NCBI GenBank assembly: GCA_030684755.1
Contig: JAUXXN010000269.1
Location: forward strand, 1-12,785
Direction: 5' to 3'
DNA length: 12,785 bases
From: Hydrogenophaga sp.
Lineage (GTDB): Bacteria; Pseudomonadota; Gammaproteobacteria; Burkholderiales; Burkholderiaceae_C
Shown here piece after piece: positions 1-6,798 of the stretch (position 1 is its first letter; the number at the start of each line of letters is the position of its first letter). The translations under genes and the position numbers were made by a program. The notes below the pieces were generated by a model, which saw only the letters and a program-made list of their open reading frames with translations, was not told where the DNA came from and ran no database searches.

Positions 1-14
1 CATTTTTTACTCAT
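1..14 (-). CDS. Possible start of a further operon gene, cut by the window edge
   Basis: Nineteen bases after the stop of the preceding minus-strand gene there is an ATG at 14-12 that opens a frame reading Met-Ser-Lys-Lys before the window ends. The upstream bases are A-rich with only a weak ribosome-binding-like GAAA stretch. A second ATG at 33-31 reaches a stop after eight codons, so it is less likely to be a gene start. In RiPP-type operons a transporter, protease or regulator often follows the maturase, but nothing visible identifies this one. Confidence 0.2.
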
Positions 15-33
15 TTTCTTTTTGCCGAACCAT

Positions 34-726
34 TCATAAAAGCGTTGGATATTGATAACATGAATCATGCTCAGCCCTATCAAAACCAGAAAATTGACAA
101 ATATTTTTACCCGAAGATTTATTAGTCAAATAAAATGGCAAATCCCCCAAATATGCACTCGAAATCTTTGAATGAATTGAACTCCGCATAGCCTCATAAA
201 ATGACTTTCTTTCCATCTTATTAAAATCAAAAATACTCCCCAACTGAAAACCTATCATAAGAAAATCAGACAACCTTATAATTTCTTTATGTGTATTATG
301 CAACAATATTGGAAACCAAGACACACCGTTCCAGTAAAATTCAAAATCTTGATCATTCATATTTTTTGTTTTACCTTCTGGCCATTGACAAGGATCTACA
401 GCATGTAGATCAATCAACAACTTCTCTATAAAATCTCCTTCAGCAGACAATGCACTCAATGGCTCTTTTGATACAAGAACAATCGTGCTGTATGATTTTT
501 CTGATAAACCATGAGCATTTTTCATTTTTAAACTAAATTCAATCAAATCATTTCGCAAACGATCAACTACTTCATCCAACCTATCAACCACAACAAAATA
601 CATAACAGCCTTGGAAAAAGAGGCTGTTGCAAACAAGCAAGGCATTTTGCTCTTGCCGCCAAAAATACAACCTAATGAATTCCAAATATCGGGATGAAAA
701 TCTTGCAAATCATTTACTGTAATCAC
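34..726 (-). CDS. YqcI/YcgG-like protein, probable partner of the radical SAM maturase
   Basis: This is a 230-residue soluble protein with no signal peptide or membrane segment. I recognise a weak YqcI/YcgG (PF08892)-like pattern. A Pro-Cys-Leu-Phe-Ala segment near residues 29-33 is followed by a hydrophobic strand. Then come Trp-Pro at 115-116, the series DFEFYWNG at 127-134 with F138, His at 143, R151 and a GFQ at 159-161. From memory, some members of that family are linked to N-hydroxylation of arginine-like substrates. That function is not demonstrable here. Cysteines lie at 20, 30, 113, 210 and 223. The start codon is GTG, overlapping the maturase stop as GTGA, with a strong GGGAGGG ribosome binding site directly upstream at 730-736. 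Coupling this tight implies that the two proteins act together. It could instead be a scaffold or a leader-binding protein. Confidence 0.7.
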   Translation of the reverse strand: MITVNDLQDFHPDIWNSLGCIFGGKSKMPCLFATASFSKAVMYFVVVDRLDEVVDRLRNDLIEFSLKMKNAHGLSEKSYSTIVLVSKEPLSALSAEGDFIEKLLIDLHAVDPCQWPEGKTKNMNDQDFEFYWNGVSWFPILLHNTHKEIIRLSDFLMIGFQLGSIFDFNKMERKSFYEAMRSSIHSKISSAYLGDLPFYLTNKSSGKNICQFSGFDRAEHDSCYQYPTLL

Positions 727-2048
727 ACACCCTCCCGAAGCTCCATTGAATTAATATAAATTAACATTGCTCGTTTAAAATTATCGCGAAAATTCAAACA
801 TTTAATTTCAGACAACTCCTTACTCAAAGCTCCATTTACAACAAAAGATGCCGGACACATATCACAAAAATTATATGCAAAACATTTACTACAGGAGTCA
901 AATTTAAAATCAATAAACTCGTCATTAATTTTTTTGGAAAAAACCACCATATCATCAACTGATTTTTTTATCTTATAATTTTGAATACGCTCGCAAAATT
1001 GAATAGAACCATCAACCCTAATGTAGGTTCTATTTGCAAACGGTATACATATTTTTTTTCCGTCAATTGCCAAAGAACCCAAATCCCGATGATTAATTTT
1101 TTTTAAAATATTACCAATAAATGCGTCCTGCACAGGATCTAAATCCCACTCATACCCATTTGGATTCGACTTAAAATATACTGGTCTTTTATCAACCAAA
1201 GCACTCCTCAACTCATCGCTGCCAACGCTTTGCGATATTTTACGATCGACATTCAACCCAACTGAGATTTCCGGAGAAAATCGCACCTTATCCCTACCAA
1301 ACAAACTATTATCTCGATAAAATTTATTGATGTGAATGACATCTTCAAAATCAGAAATAACCGTATTATAATCAACACTATTTGAATAATAATTAGGATT
1401 ATATTTTTGCAAATCTTGCAAATTTTTTTGCACTAACGAAAAAGTTCCCCTCCCACCTTTCGTAACCCGTCTTTTATCATGAATAAAATCAGGACCATCA
1501 ATACTAACTGTTACTTTAAAATCATTTCTAATTAAAAATTCAAACTTTTCAGAAGTTAAAGAAATCCCATTTGTAGTAAATGAAAATTTAAATTTATCAT
1601 TTGAAGCAACTTGAGCATAATGAACGATTTCCTTCATTGTCGAAAATCTGAGCAAAGGCTCCCCACCATAGAAAACCAAATAGCATTCTTCACCGCTTGT
1701 TCTTTTAACAAACTCATCAACTGCATGATAAGCCGACTCAGCAGTCATAAATTTCTCGCTATGATTTCTCTCTGATGAATCAGCCTCATCAAAAACACAG
1801 TAAGTGCATCTTATATTGCAACTTTCTGTAAGCTCAATAATTAGCGTTTTTGCACTCGTTAATGGATCAGCCTTTGATCCAGTAAGTTTTAGCGAATTTA
1901 CTCTTATATCACTTTCGTAACCAAGATCCTCAGGAGTAATTAAATCCCAATCATCATCAACATCTAACTCGTAAATATGATTACTCAACGCATCAAAAAT
2001 ATACCGCCTACCGCTATTAGACAGCAGCCTCAATAAATTGAATTGCAT
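723..2048 (-). CDS. Radical SAM/SPASM peptide maturase
   Basis: This 441-residue enzyme probably installs a radical-generated crosslink or other modification on a small peptide. The radical SAM cluster motif CNIRCTYC lies at residues 77-84 (Cys 77, 81, 84). The SAM-contacting motif GGEP is at 128-131 within FYGGEPLL. A SPASM domain that would bind auxiliary iron-sulfur clusters is indicated by Cys 334 and Cys 352 (C-X17-C with an internal Gly), Cys 386, 389, 395 and 398, and Cys 417. The first 65 residues precede the radical SAM core and could hold the peptide-recognition region seen in such maturases. The start is supported by GGAGG at 2056-2060, seven bases before the ATG. Immediate neighbours are a 30-codon ORF upstream and a coupled YqcI/YcgG-like gene downstream. 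Which bond it makes cannot be read from the sequence. Confidence 0.93.
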   Translation of the reverse strand: MQFNLLRLLSNSGRRYIFDALSNHIYELDVDDDWDLITPEDLGYESDIRVNSLKLTGSKADPLTSAKTLIIELTESCNIRCTYCVFDEADSSERNHSEKFMTAESAYHAVDEFVKRTSGEECYLVFYGGEPLLRFSTMKEIVHYAQVASNDKFKFSFTTNGISLTSEKFEFLIRNDFKVTVSIDGPDFIHDKRRVTKGGRGTFSLVQKNLQDLQKYNPNYYSNSVDYNTVISDFEDVIHINKFYRDNSLFGRDKVRFSPEISVGLNVDRKISQSVGSDELRSALVDKRPVYFKSNPNGYEWDLDPVQDAFIGNILKKINHRDLGSLAIDGKKICIPFANRTYIRVDGSIQFCERIQNYKIKKSVDDMVVFSKKINDEFIDFKFDSCSKCFAYNFCDMCPASFVVNGALSKELSEIKCLNFRDNFKRAMLIYINSMELREGV

Positions 2049-2071
2049 AATCCATCCTCCATTTTTAAAAT

Positions 2072-2108
2072 AAATAACAAAAGCGCCATAAAGGCGCTTT
2101 TGTTATTT
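2072..2108 (-). terminator. Perfect 16-bp inverted repeat between peptide gene and maturase, likely partial terminator
   Basis: Arms 2072-2087 and 2093-2108 are perfectly complementary with a 5-base loop. The GC-rich core (GCGCC/GGCGC) is followed on the minus strand by a T-rich tract. It begins 15 bases after the stop of the short ORF and ends 11 bases before the maturase ribosome binding site. A leaky terminator or stabilising hairpin here would make the short peptide more abundant than its maturase, the usual stoichiometry in RiPP operons. The A/T flanks mean it could also terminate plus-strand transcripts. Confidence 0.75.
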
Positions 2109-2123
2109 GCTTAGATGCTATCT

Positions 2124-2216
2124 TTAGCGTGCGTACCCGCTTTGCAACTTACAGGCATCAGCCGGTTTTTCCCCAGGGGCAGGTGGAAAGACGTTTTTTA
2201 AGGTTAGTGACTTCAT
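2124..2216 (-). CDS. Candidate 30-residue RiPP precursor peptide
   Basis: This short ORF encodes a 30-residue peptide. It begins MKSLTLKNVF, continues through a Pro-rich stretch (PPAPGEKP, residues 11-18) and ends ACKLQSGYAR with one cysteine at 22, then TAA. GGAG at 2222-2225 is five bases from the ATG, and a near-consensus promoter lies about 30 bases further upstream, so translation is well supported. It stands directly before a radical SAM/SPASM maturase, the typical place for a substrate peptide. I infer residues 1-10 to be a leader with alternating hydrophobics, residues 11-18 a linker, and the last dozen residues a core. Cys22, Lys23, Gln25, Tyr28 and the C-terminal Arg30 are the candidate modified residues. 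I do not recognise it as any named precursor family. A regulatory leader peptide is the main alternative. Confidence 0.7.
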   Translation of the reverse strand: MKSLTLKNVFPPAPGEKPADACKLQSGYAR

Positions 2217-2246
2217 GTTTACTCCAAAAAAGAAAATTGAGCCTGA

Positions 2247-2275
2247 ATTTTATGACGGTGAAAATATCTTGTCAA
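2247..2275 (-). promoter_or_regulatory. Sigma70-type promoter of the peptide cassette
   Basis: On the minus strand a perfect -35 hexamer TTGACA (2270-2275) is separated by 17 bases from TAAAAT (2247-2252), a one-mismatch -10. Transcription would start near 2240, giving a leader of about 25 bases before the short ORF, with its ribosome binding site at 2222-2225. No operator-like palindrome was evident. The insertion sequence ends about 68 bases upstream of the -35, so the core promoter is not disrupted by it. Confidence 0.8.
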
Positions 2276-2343
2276 CAGTAAAAACCTTTCAAGTCGTTGA
2301 TTTTTATATAGATTCTATAACGACATTTACGACGAATATTCTA

Positions 2344-2361
2344 GGGAAACTCTGCAAAACC
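2344..2361 (+). repeat. Left terminal inverted repeat of the IS5-family element
   Basis: It reads GGGAAACTCTGCAAAACC and matches the reverse complement of the right end apart from positions 5, 6 and 12. Confidence 0.82.
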
Positions 2362-2410
2362 TCCCTCAAGGTATGGCAGGCGTAAGCACGGTGCAGCAAA
2401 CTCAATAACC

Positions 2411-3373
2411 ATGAAACAAAGCAGCTTTGACCTGAACCTGAGCACGCGGCGCACCCGCAAACAGGCGTTTTTGCAGCAGATGGACACCGTGGTTCCCTGG
2501 GCTGCTTTGGTTGAGCTCATCGCCCCGTACTACAGCGAGGGACGCAACGGACGCCCGCCTTTCGCCTTGGAAACCATGCTGCGTGTGCATTTCATGCAGC
2601 AGTGGTTCAGCCTGTCGGACCCGGCCATGGAAGAAGCCTTCTTCGATACACCGCTGTACCGCGAATTCGCCCAGTTGAGCGCCTTTGGCCGACTGCCTGA
2701 TGAGAGCACCATTCTTCGATTCCGTCACAGGCTGGAGAAGCACAAGCTGGCCGACCAGATCCTGAGGACCGTCAATGAACTGCTGGAGCAGCGCGGCTTG
2801 CTGCTCAAAGTGGGCACCGCCGTGGATGCCACCCTCATCCCAGCACCCAGCTCTACCAAGAACAAAGCCAAAGCGCGAGACCCCGAGATGCATTCGAGCC
2901 AAAAAGGCAACGAATGGCACTTTGGCATGAAAGCCCATATCGGCGTGGACGCCGACTCGGGTCTGGTGCACACCGTGCGAGGTACCTCGGGCAATGTGGC
3001 CGATGTCACCGAGGGCAACAGTTTGCTGCACGGACAGGAGACAGACGTGTTCGGTGACGCAGGCTACCAAGGCGCAGACAAGCGCCCGGATGCCAAGACC
3101 TGCCACAAATGGCATGTGGCCATGCGCCCAGGCAAGCGCAAGAAATTGGACAAAGAGAACAAGCCTTCGGATGCATTGATCGACCAAGTCGAGAAGATCA
3201 AGGCCGGTATTCGCGCCAAGGTGGAGCACCCGTTTCGGGTGATCAAGCGCCAGTTCGGATTTGCGAAGGTGCGCTACCGGGGGCTGAAGAAGAACACTCT
3301 GCAGCTCAAGACGCTGTTTGCTCTGTCCAACCTGTGGATGGTTCGCCACAAACTGATGGGTGCGCAGGCATGA
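2411..3373 (+). CDS. IS5-family DDE transposase
   Basis: This is a 320-residue transposase of full family length. The N-terminal part (residues 45-115) carries the IS5-type signature GRPPF...ML, the QQWFSLSD stretch and an LPDESTILRFRHRLE segment. The catalytic acidic triad is visible as D139 in VDATLIP, D216 in GDAGYQG and E272 in VEHPFRVIKRQFG. The whole frame is open with no stop or frameshift, so the element is probably mobile. The ATG at 2411 lies 67 bases inside the left inverted repeat and lacks an obvious ribosome binding site, common in insertion sequences where translation is kept low. Confidence 0.95.
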   Translation: MKQSSFDLNLSTRRTRKQAFLQQMDTVVPWAALVELIAPYYSEGRNGRPPFALETMLRVHFMQQWFSLSDPAMEEAFFDTPLYREFAQLSAFGRLPDESTILRFRHRLEKHKLADQILRTVNELLEQRGLLLKVGTAVDATLIPAPSSTKNKAKARDPEMHSSQKGNEWHFGMKAHIGVDADSGLVHTVRGTSGNVADVTEGNSLLHGQETDVFGDAGYQGADKRPDAKTCHKWHVAMRPGKRKKLDKENKPSDALIDQVEKIKAGIRAKVEHPFRVIKRQFGFAKVRYRGLKKNTLQLKTLFALSNLWMVRHKLMGAQA

Positions 3374-3533
3374 GTGCGCCTGAAAGCCTGCAAAGGCTTC
3401 GCCAAAACGGGTCAAAGGCCTGCAATCGGCCCCAAATAGGGCAAATCGGGTGCAAATTCAGGCTCGAACTGGGTCACGTCGCGCGAAATATCACTAAGCG
3501 AAAAACCGTCGGGCGTATAGCACGCTTCGTGAT

Positions 3534-3552
3534 GGGTTTTTCAGAGCATCCC
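3534..3552 (-). repeat. Right terminal inverted repeat of the IS5-family element
   Basis: Read on the minus strand from 3552 it gives GGGATGCTCTGAAAAACCC, pairing with the left end over about 18 bases with three mismatches. Confidence 0.82.
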
Positions 3553-3705
3553 TAACCATCACGTATTGCTTCATCGCGGGGGGCGAAGGGGGAAGATCAA
3601 ATTGAAACCGTGAAGCACCACCTGCCAGTGCTCGGGGCGAGCCCTACAGACCCCGAAAACCGCACTCACTAAGCCCCACCGCACCCCAAACCCGGATAAT
3701 CCCGC
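3553..3705. other. Intergenic stretch between the insertion sequence and dbpA
   Basis: These 153 bases of GC-rich sequence show no ORF with a ribosome binding site, no structural RNA and no clear promoter. The dbpA promoter may lie here but no convincing hexamer pair was found. Confidence 0.5.
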
Positions 3706-5127
3706 ATGACCTCTGCTACCCCGACCTCCTCCACCCCGGCAACCGCCGCCCTCTCTTTCAGCCAGTTGCCGCTCAGCCCGGCCATGTTGGCCAACCTCCA
3801 ACAGCTGGGCTACCTCAGCATGACGGCCATTCAGGCGGCCAGTTTGCCGGCGGCTTTGCTGGGCAAAGACATCATTGCGCAGGCCAAAACCGGCAGCGGC
3901 AAGACGGCGGCGTTTGCGCTGACGCTGCTGGCCAACCTGAACCCGCGCCGCTTTGCGGTGCAAACGCTGGTGTTGTGCCCCACGCGGGAGCTGGCCGACC
4001 AGGTGACGACCGAAATTCGGCGGCTGGCGCGGGCTGAAGACAACATCAAGGTGGTGACGCTGTGTGGCGGGGTGCCGCTGCGCGGGCAGTTGGCCACGCT
4101 GGAGCACGGCGCACACATTGTGGTGGGCACACCCGGGCGGCTGATGGACCACCTGGAGCGCGGCAGCCTGCAGCTCGACGCCCTGAACACGCTGGTGCTG
4201 GACGAGGCGGACCGCATGTTGGACATGGGCTTTTTTGACGACATTGTGAAGGTGGCGCGGCAGTGCCCCAAAACCCGGCAAACCCTGCTGTTTTCGGCCA
4301 CGTACCCCGAGGGCATTGCGAAGCTGAGCGCGCAGTTCATGCGCGATCCGGTCACGGTGACGGTGGAGGCGCAGCACGCGGGCGGGCAGATTGAGCAGCG
4401 CTGGTACCAGGTGAGCGAGAACGAGCGGCTGGACGCGGTGAGCCGTTTGCTGCTGCACTTTCGCCCAGCGAGCACGCTGGCGTTTTGCAACACCAAGGCG
4501 CAGTGCCGAGATTTGGTGGCCGTGTTGCAGGCGCAGGGTTTCAGCGCGTTGGCGCTGTTTGGCGAACTGGAGCAGCGCGAGCGCGACCAGGTGTTGGTGC
4601 GCTTTGCGAACAAGAGCTGTTCGGTGCTGGTGGCCACGGACGTGGCCGCGCGGGGGCTGGACATTGCCAGCTTGGCGGCGGTAATCAACGTGGACGTGAC
4701 GCCCGACGCGGAGGTGCACATTCACCGCATTGGCCGCACCGGGCGCGCTGGCGAAAGCGGCTTGGCGCTGAACCTGGCGAGCATGAACGAGATGGGTTCG
4801 GTGGGCAAGATTGAGCAATTGCAGGGCCGCGAGTCGGCATGGCACAAGCTGGACGAACTCACGCCCACCGGCAAAGGCCCGCTGGTGCCGCCCATGGCCA
4901 CGCTGCACATCCAGGGCGGGCGCAAAGAGAAGATTCGCCCTGGCGATGTGTTGGGCGCGCTCACCGCCGACCTGGGCTACACCCGCGAGCAGGTAGGCAA
5001 GATCAATGTGAACGAGTGGTCTACTTATGTGGCGGTGGACCGCGCTCTGGCCCAGCAGATGGCTAGCCGCCTGAACGCGGGCCGCATCAAGGGCAAGAGC
5101 GTGAAGGTGCGGGTGTTGGAAGACTGA
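3706..5127 (+). CDS. dbpA: ATP-dependent RNA helicase DbpA
   Basis: This 473-residue DEAD-box helicase would act on 23S rRNA during large-subunit ribosome assembly in the cytoplasm. Motifs in order: Q-motif region at 18-48, Walker A AQAKTGSGKT at 58-67, PTRELADQ at 92-99, TPGRLMD at 142-148, DEAD at 166-169, SAT at 197-199, and motif VI HRIGRTGRAG at 340-349. The last 75 residues (from about 397) match the DbpA-type RNA-binding domain that recognises hairpin 92 of 23S rRNA, including GGRKEKIRPGDVLGALT and the IKGKSVKVR end. That tail distinguishes it from RhlB, RhlE and SrmB. The N-terminus has a short Ser/Thr/Pro/Ala-rich extension. No clear ribosome binding site precedes the ATG, so a start a few codons away is possible. 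Confidence 0.96.
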   Translation: MTSATPTSSTPATAALSFSQLPLSPAMLANLQQLGYLSMTAIQAASLPAALLGKDIIAQAKTGSGKTAAFALTLLANLNPRRFAVQTLVLCPTRELADQVTTEIRRLARAEDNIKVVTLCGGVPLRGQLATLEHGAHIVVGTPGRLMDHLERGSLQLDALNTLVLDEADRMLDMGFFDDIVKVARQCPKTRQTLLFSATYPEGIAKLSAQFMRDPVTVTVEAQHAGGQIEQRWYQVSENERLDAVSRLLLHFRPASTLAFCNTKAQCRDLVAVLQAQGFSALALFGELEQRERDQVLVRFANKSCSVLVATDVAARGLDIASLAAVINVDVTPDAEVHIHRIGRTGRAGESGLALNLASMNEMGSVGKIEQLQGRESAWHKLDELTPTGKGPLVPPMATLHIQGGRKEKIRPGDVLGALTADLGYTREQVGKINVNEWSTYVAVDRALAQQMASRLNAGRIKGKSVKVRVLED

Positions 5128-5160
5128 ACCGCCCGGCTTTCAGCTGTTGAGGCAATCTTC

Positions 5161-5183
5161 GCCTTAGCCTTAGCCTTAGCCTT
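5161..5183. repeat. Tandem hexanucleotide repeat GCCTTA, 3.8 copies
   Basis: GCCTTA is repeated three times in full plus a partial copy, overlapping the end of the minus-strand gene. Because the unit is two codons long, that gene's frame meets TAA in each full copy: at 5176-5178, 5170-5172 and 5164-5166. This is a threefold in-frame stop. Confidence 0.9.
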
Positions 5184-5391
5184 CAATCAAAATGGCACTG
5201 AAGCCAGCTTCTTCCAGCTTGGCCGCAATGTCCTCGGCAGCGATCATGTTGGTGTGGCTCACCCAGGCTTGGCGTTTGGGCAGGTCCACGTCGGCCATGT
5301 TGACGCAGGGCAGGTCTTGCAGTTCAAACATGACGGCGTCGGCGTCGTCTTGGGTGTGCATCTGGGCAATTTCAAACCGGGTTTCGGGCAT
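5176..5391 (-). CDS. Small HMA-like (ferredoxin-fold) protein lacking the metal-binding cysteines
   Basis: The protein has 71 residues. Its beta-alpha-beta-beta-alpha-beta pattern matches heavy-metal-associated (HMA) domains: strand RFEIAQM at 5-11, helix 14-25, strands around 29-36 and 41-45, helix 51-62, then GFSAILIE at 63-70. The HMA metal-binding motif M-X-C-X-X-C is here M11-H-T-Q-D-D, with Thr13 and Asp16 in place of both cysteines, so copper or zinc chaperoning in the usual way is unlikely. I chose the ATG at 5391 because AGGA lies five bases upstream (5397-5400). A longer frame from 5418 has no such site. It is convergent with dbpA. Role unknown; it may be a regulatory or protein-interaction domain. 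Confidence 0.72.
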   Translation of the reverse strand: MPETRFEIAQMHTQDDADAVMFELQDLPCVNMADVDLPKRQAWVSHTNMIAAEDIAAKLEEAGFSAILIEG

Positions 5392-5596
5392 GGGGTTCCT
5401 AAGGTGTGTGCGGGGCATGGTGGGTGCAGCGCTCGGCCGTGCTGGCTGCGTATTTTCCGGGCAATGGCCCGCCTGCGCTTAAACCGAGATTGTCCAGGGG
5501 CTTGATGGGCCCGCAAAGCACCCTGCCGCAGGGCGCACAATCTCTTCTTTTGAAACAGCGCCCCCCGGTGCGCACAGCCCTTCACCAGCTTTCGCT

Positions 5597-5848
5597 ATGA
5601 CAACAGAAACCCAGGCCGCCACCCCATCCGAACCGAATCCGCTGTGCGAGCCCTGCCAGGGCATTCAGCGCAACTGGCGCGGCGCACCCGGCCACGCCGA
5701 GCTGCAACAAGGCAACCACCGCAAAGAACTGCGCGGCAATGTGCAGGTGACCACCACCGGCTATTTTTGCGACCGCTGCGGCACGCATTGGCATTACACC
5801 AACGACAAAACCAACCAGCGCGCAGGCTGGTCGGTGGTGGTCGATTGA
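5597..5848 (+). CDS. Small four-cysteine protein, probable zinc ribbon
   Basis: This 83-residue protein has two CXXC pairs: C17-E-P-C20 and C58-D-R-C61. H64 and H66 follow, and this spacing is suited to binding a zinc ion. The C-terminal half (GYFCDRCGTHWHYTND, then W78) looks like a compact structured domain. The first 15 residues are polar and probably disordered. It lies 16 bases upstream of the RIO-like kinase on the same strand, so the two are probably co-transcribed. No convincing ribosome binding site is visible before the ATG. I do not recognise a named family. Confidence 0.75.
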   Translation: MTTETQAATPSEPNPLCEPCQGIQRNWRGAPGHAELQQGNHRKELRGNVQVTTTGYFCDRCGTHWHYTNDKTNQRAGWSVVVD

Positions 5849-5864
5849 ACCGGCGCAGCCCCGT

Positions 5865-6728
5865 ATGAAAGCCCCGCCCCGGCTGCAAGCGCTGGTTGAA
5901 GAAGGCTTGATCGACACCGTGGTGCGCCAGCTCATGAGCGGCAAAGAGGCCAGGGTGTATGTGGTGCGCTGCGGCGACGAAACCCGCTGCGCCAAGATTT
6001 ACAAAGAGGCCAACAACCGCAGTTTTCGGCAAGCGGTGGACTACACCGAAAACCGCAAGGTGAAAAACTCGCGGCAGGCCCGCGCCATGGCCAAAGGCAC
6101 CAAGTTTGGCCGCGAAGCGCAAGAAGCGGCCTGGCAAAGCGCCGAGGTCGACGCGCTCTACCGCCTGGCCGCCGCTGGCGTGCGCGTGCCCACGCCTTAC
6201 AACTTTTGCGACGGCGTGTTGCTGATGGAGCTGGTGACCGACGCGAACGGCGACGCCGCGCCACGCCTGAACGACGTGCGCTTCACGCCCGAACAGGCGC
6301 GCCGCCACCACGCCACGCTGGTGGCCGAGGTGGTGCGCATGCTGTGCGCGGGGGTGGTGCACGGGGATTTGTCCGAATTCAACATCTTGCTGGCGCACCC
6401 GGGTGACGCAGATGGGGTGGACTTCCCGGTGATCATTGACCTGCCCCAGGCGGTGGACGCAGCGGGCAACAACCACGCCCCGCGCATGCTGATGCGCGAC
6501 GTGGCCAACCTGCGCGACTTTTTTGGCCAGTTTGCGCCCGAGCTGCGCCGCACCCAATACGGCCCGGAAATATGGAGCCTGTACCAAAGCGGTTTGCTGA
6601 GCAACGACACACCGCTGACAGGCCGTTACACGCCCACCCGCGCTAATGTGGACCTGGCCAGCATCATGCGAGAGATCGACGACGCCCGGGACGAAGACGC
6701 AGCGCGCCGCCTGCGCATGGCGCAGTAA
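5865..6728 (+). CDS. RIO-type serine protein kinase-like protein
   Basis: This is a 287-residue atypical kinase. The nucleotide-binding loop SGKEARVY is at 25-32, with a likely ATP-contacting lysine at K44 (CAKIYK). The catalytic loop HGDLSEFN is at 166-173 (D168 as putative base, N173 metal ligand), and IDLPQ at 191-195 supplies the metal-binding D192, corresponding to the IDFPQ of RIO kinases. All catalytic residues appear intact. RIO kinases act in ribosome maturation in archaea and eukaryotes; the role of bacterial members is poorly defined. It follows the four-cysteine protein after 16 bases. The first ATG is used because the conserved region begins right after it; no strong ribosome binding site is seen. 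Confidence 0.9.
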   Translation: MKAPPRLQALVEEGLIDTVVRQLMSGKEARVYVVRCGDETRCAKIYKEANNRSFRQAVDYTENRKVKNSRQARAMAKGTKFGREAQEAAWQSAEVDALYRLAAAGVRVPTPYNFCDGVLLMELVTDANGDAAPRLNDVRFTPEQARRHHATLVAEVVRMLCAGVVHGDLSEFNILLAHPGDADGVDFPVIIDLPQAVDAAGNNHAPRMLMRDVANLRDFFGQFAPELRRTQYGPEIWSLYQSGLLSNDTPLTGRYTPTRANVDLASIMREIDDARDEDAARRLRMAQ

Positions 6729-6777
6729 CCTGCCCCGCCCTGCGCTTGATTACCCGTTGGGCCGTGTAAGGAATGCA

Positions 6778-6798
6778 GGCTGTGTTCGACTCACAGCC
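6778..6798 (+). other. Perfect 7-bp hairpin abutting the upstream msrB start codon
   Basis: GGCTGTG (6778-6784) and CACAGCC (6792-6798) pair around a 7-base loop and end on the base before the ATG at 6799. In mRNA this stem would occupy the position of a ribosome binding site. It may reduce initiation at 6799 or favour the in-frame ATG at 6835. No function is proven. Confidence 0.4.

Larger units (their letters stand above)
1..2343. other. AT-rich accessory segment carrying a peptide-maturation cassette
   Basis: From the left edge to the left end of the insertion sequence the DNA is strikingly AT-rich, with A/T-ending codons throughout, whereas everything from about 2400 onward is GC-rich. 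All recognisable genes in it read on the minus strand as one operon. The sharp composition change falls at the insertion sequence, which is the usual appearance of horizontally acquired DNA. The left boundary is outside the window. Confidence 0.75.
2344..3552 (+). mobile_element. Complete IS5-family insertion sequence
   Basis: The element is about 1209 bp, a normal length for the IS5 family, with one intact transposase gene and imperfect terminal inverted repeats (left from 2344, right ending 3552, about 15 of 18 positions matching). Both flanks show TA immediately outside the ends (2342-2343 and 3553-3554), and the ends sit in CTAG and CTAA. This fits the YTAR/TA target preference of IS5 relatives. 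About 160 bp between the transposase stop and the right end hold no gene. The left end abuts the AT-rich segment and the right end abuts GC-rich chromosome. Confidence 0.88.

Noticed and set aside
2215..2385. Plus-strand ORF of 56 codons starting at 2215 and running into the left end of the insertion sequence, with its frame open from about 2128
   Set aside because: It is antisense to a near-consensus promoter and to the short ORF with a better ribosome binding site, has only a distant AAGG upstream, and its end lies within the IS. It could be a chance ORF or a gene remnant cut by the IS; not supported well enough to list.
2402..3415. 337-codon minus-strand ORF antisense to the transposase
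   Set aside because: It mirrors the transposase, has His/Gln/Val-rich shadow composition and no recognisable domain.
3571..4908. 445-codon minus-strand ORF opposite dbpA
   Set aside because: Arg/His/Gln-rich shadow of a GC-rich gene; the opposite strand encodes a complete DbpA with all motifs.
5595..6587. 330-codon minus-strand ORF opposite the RIO-like kinase
   Set aside because: Shadow composition and no domain, while the plus strand has intact kinase motifs.
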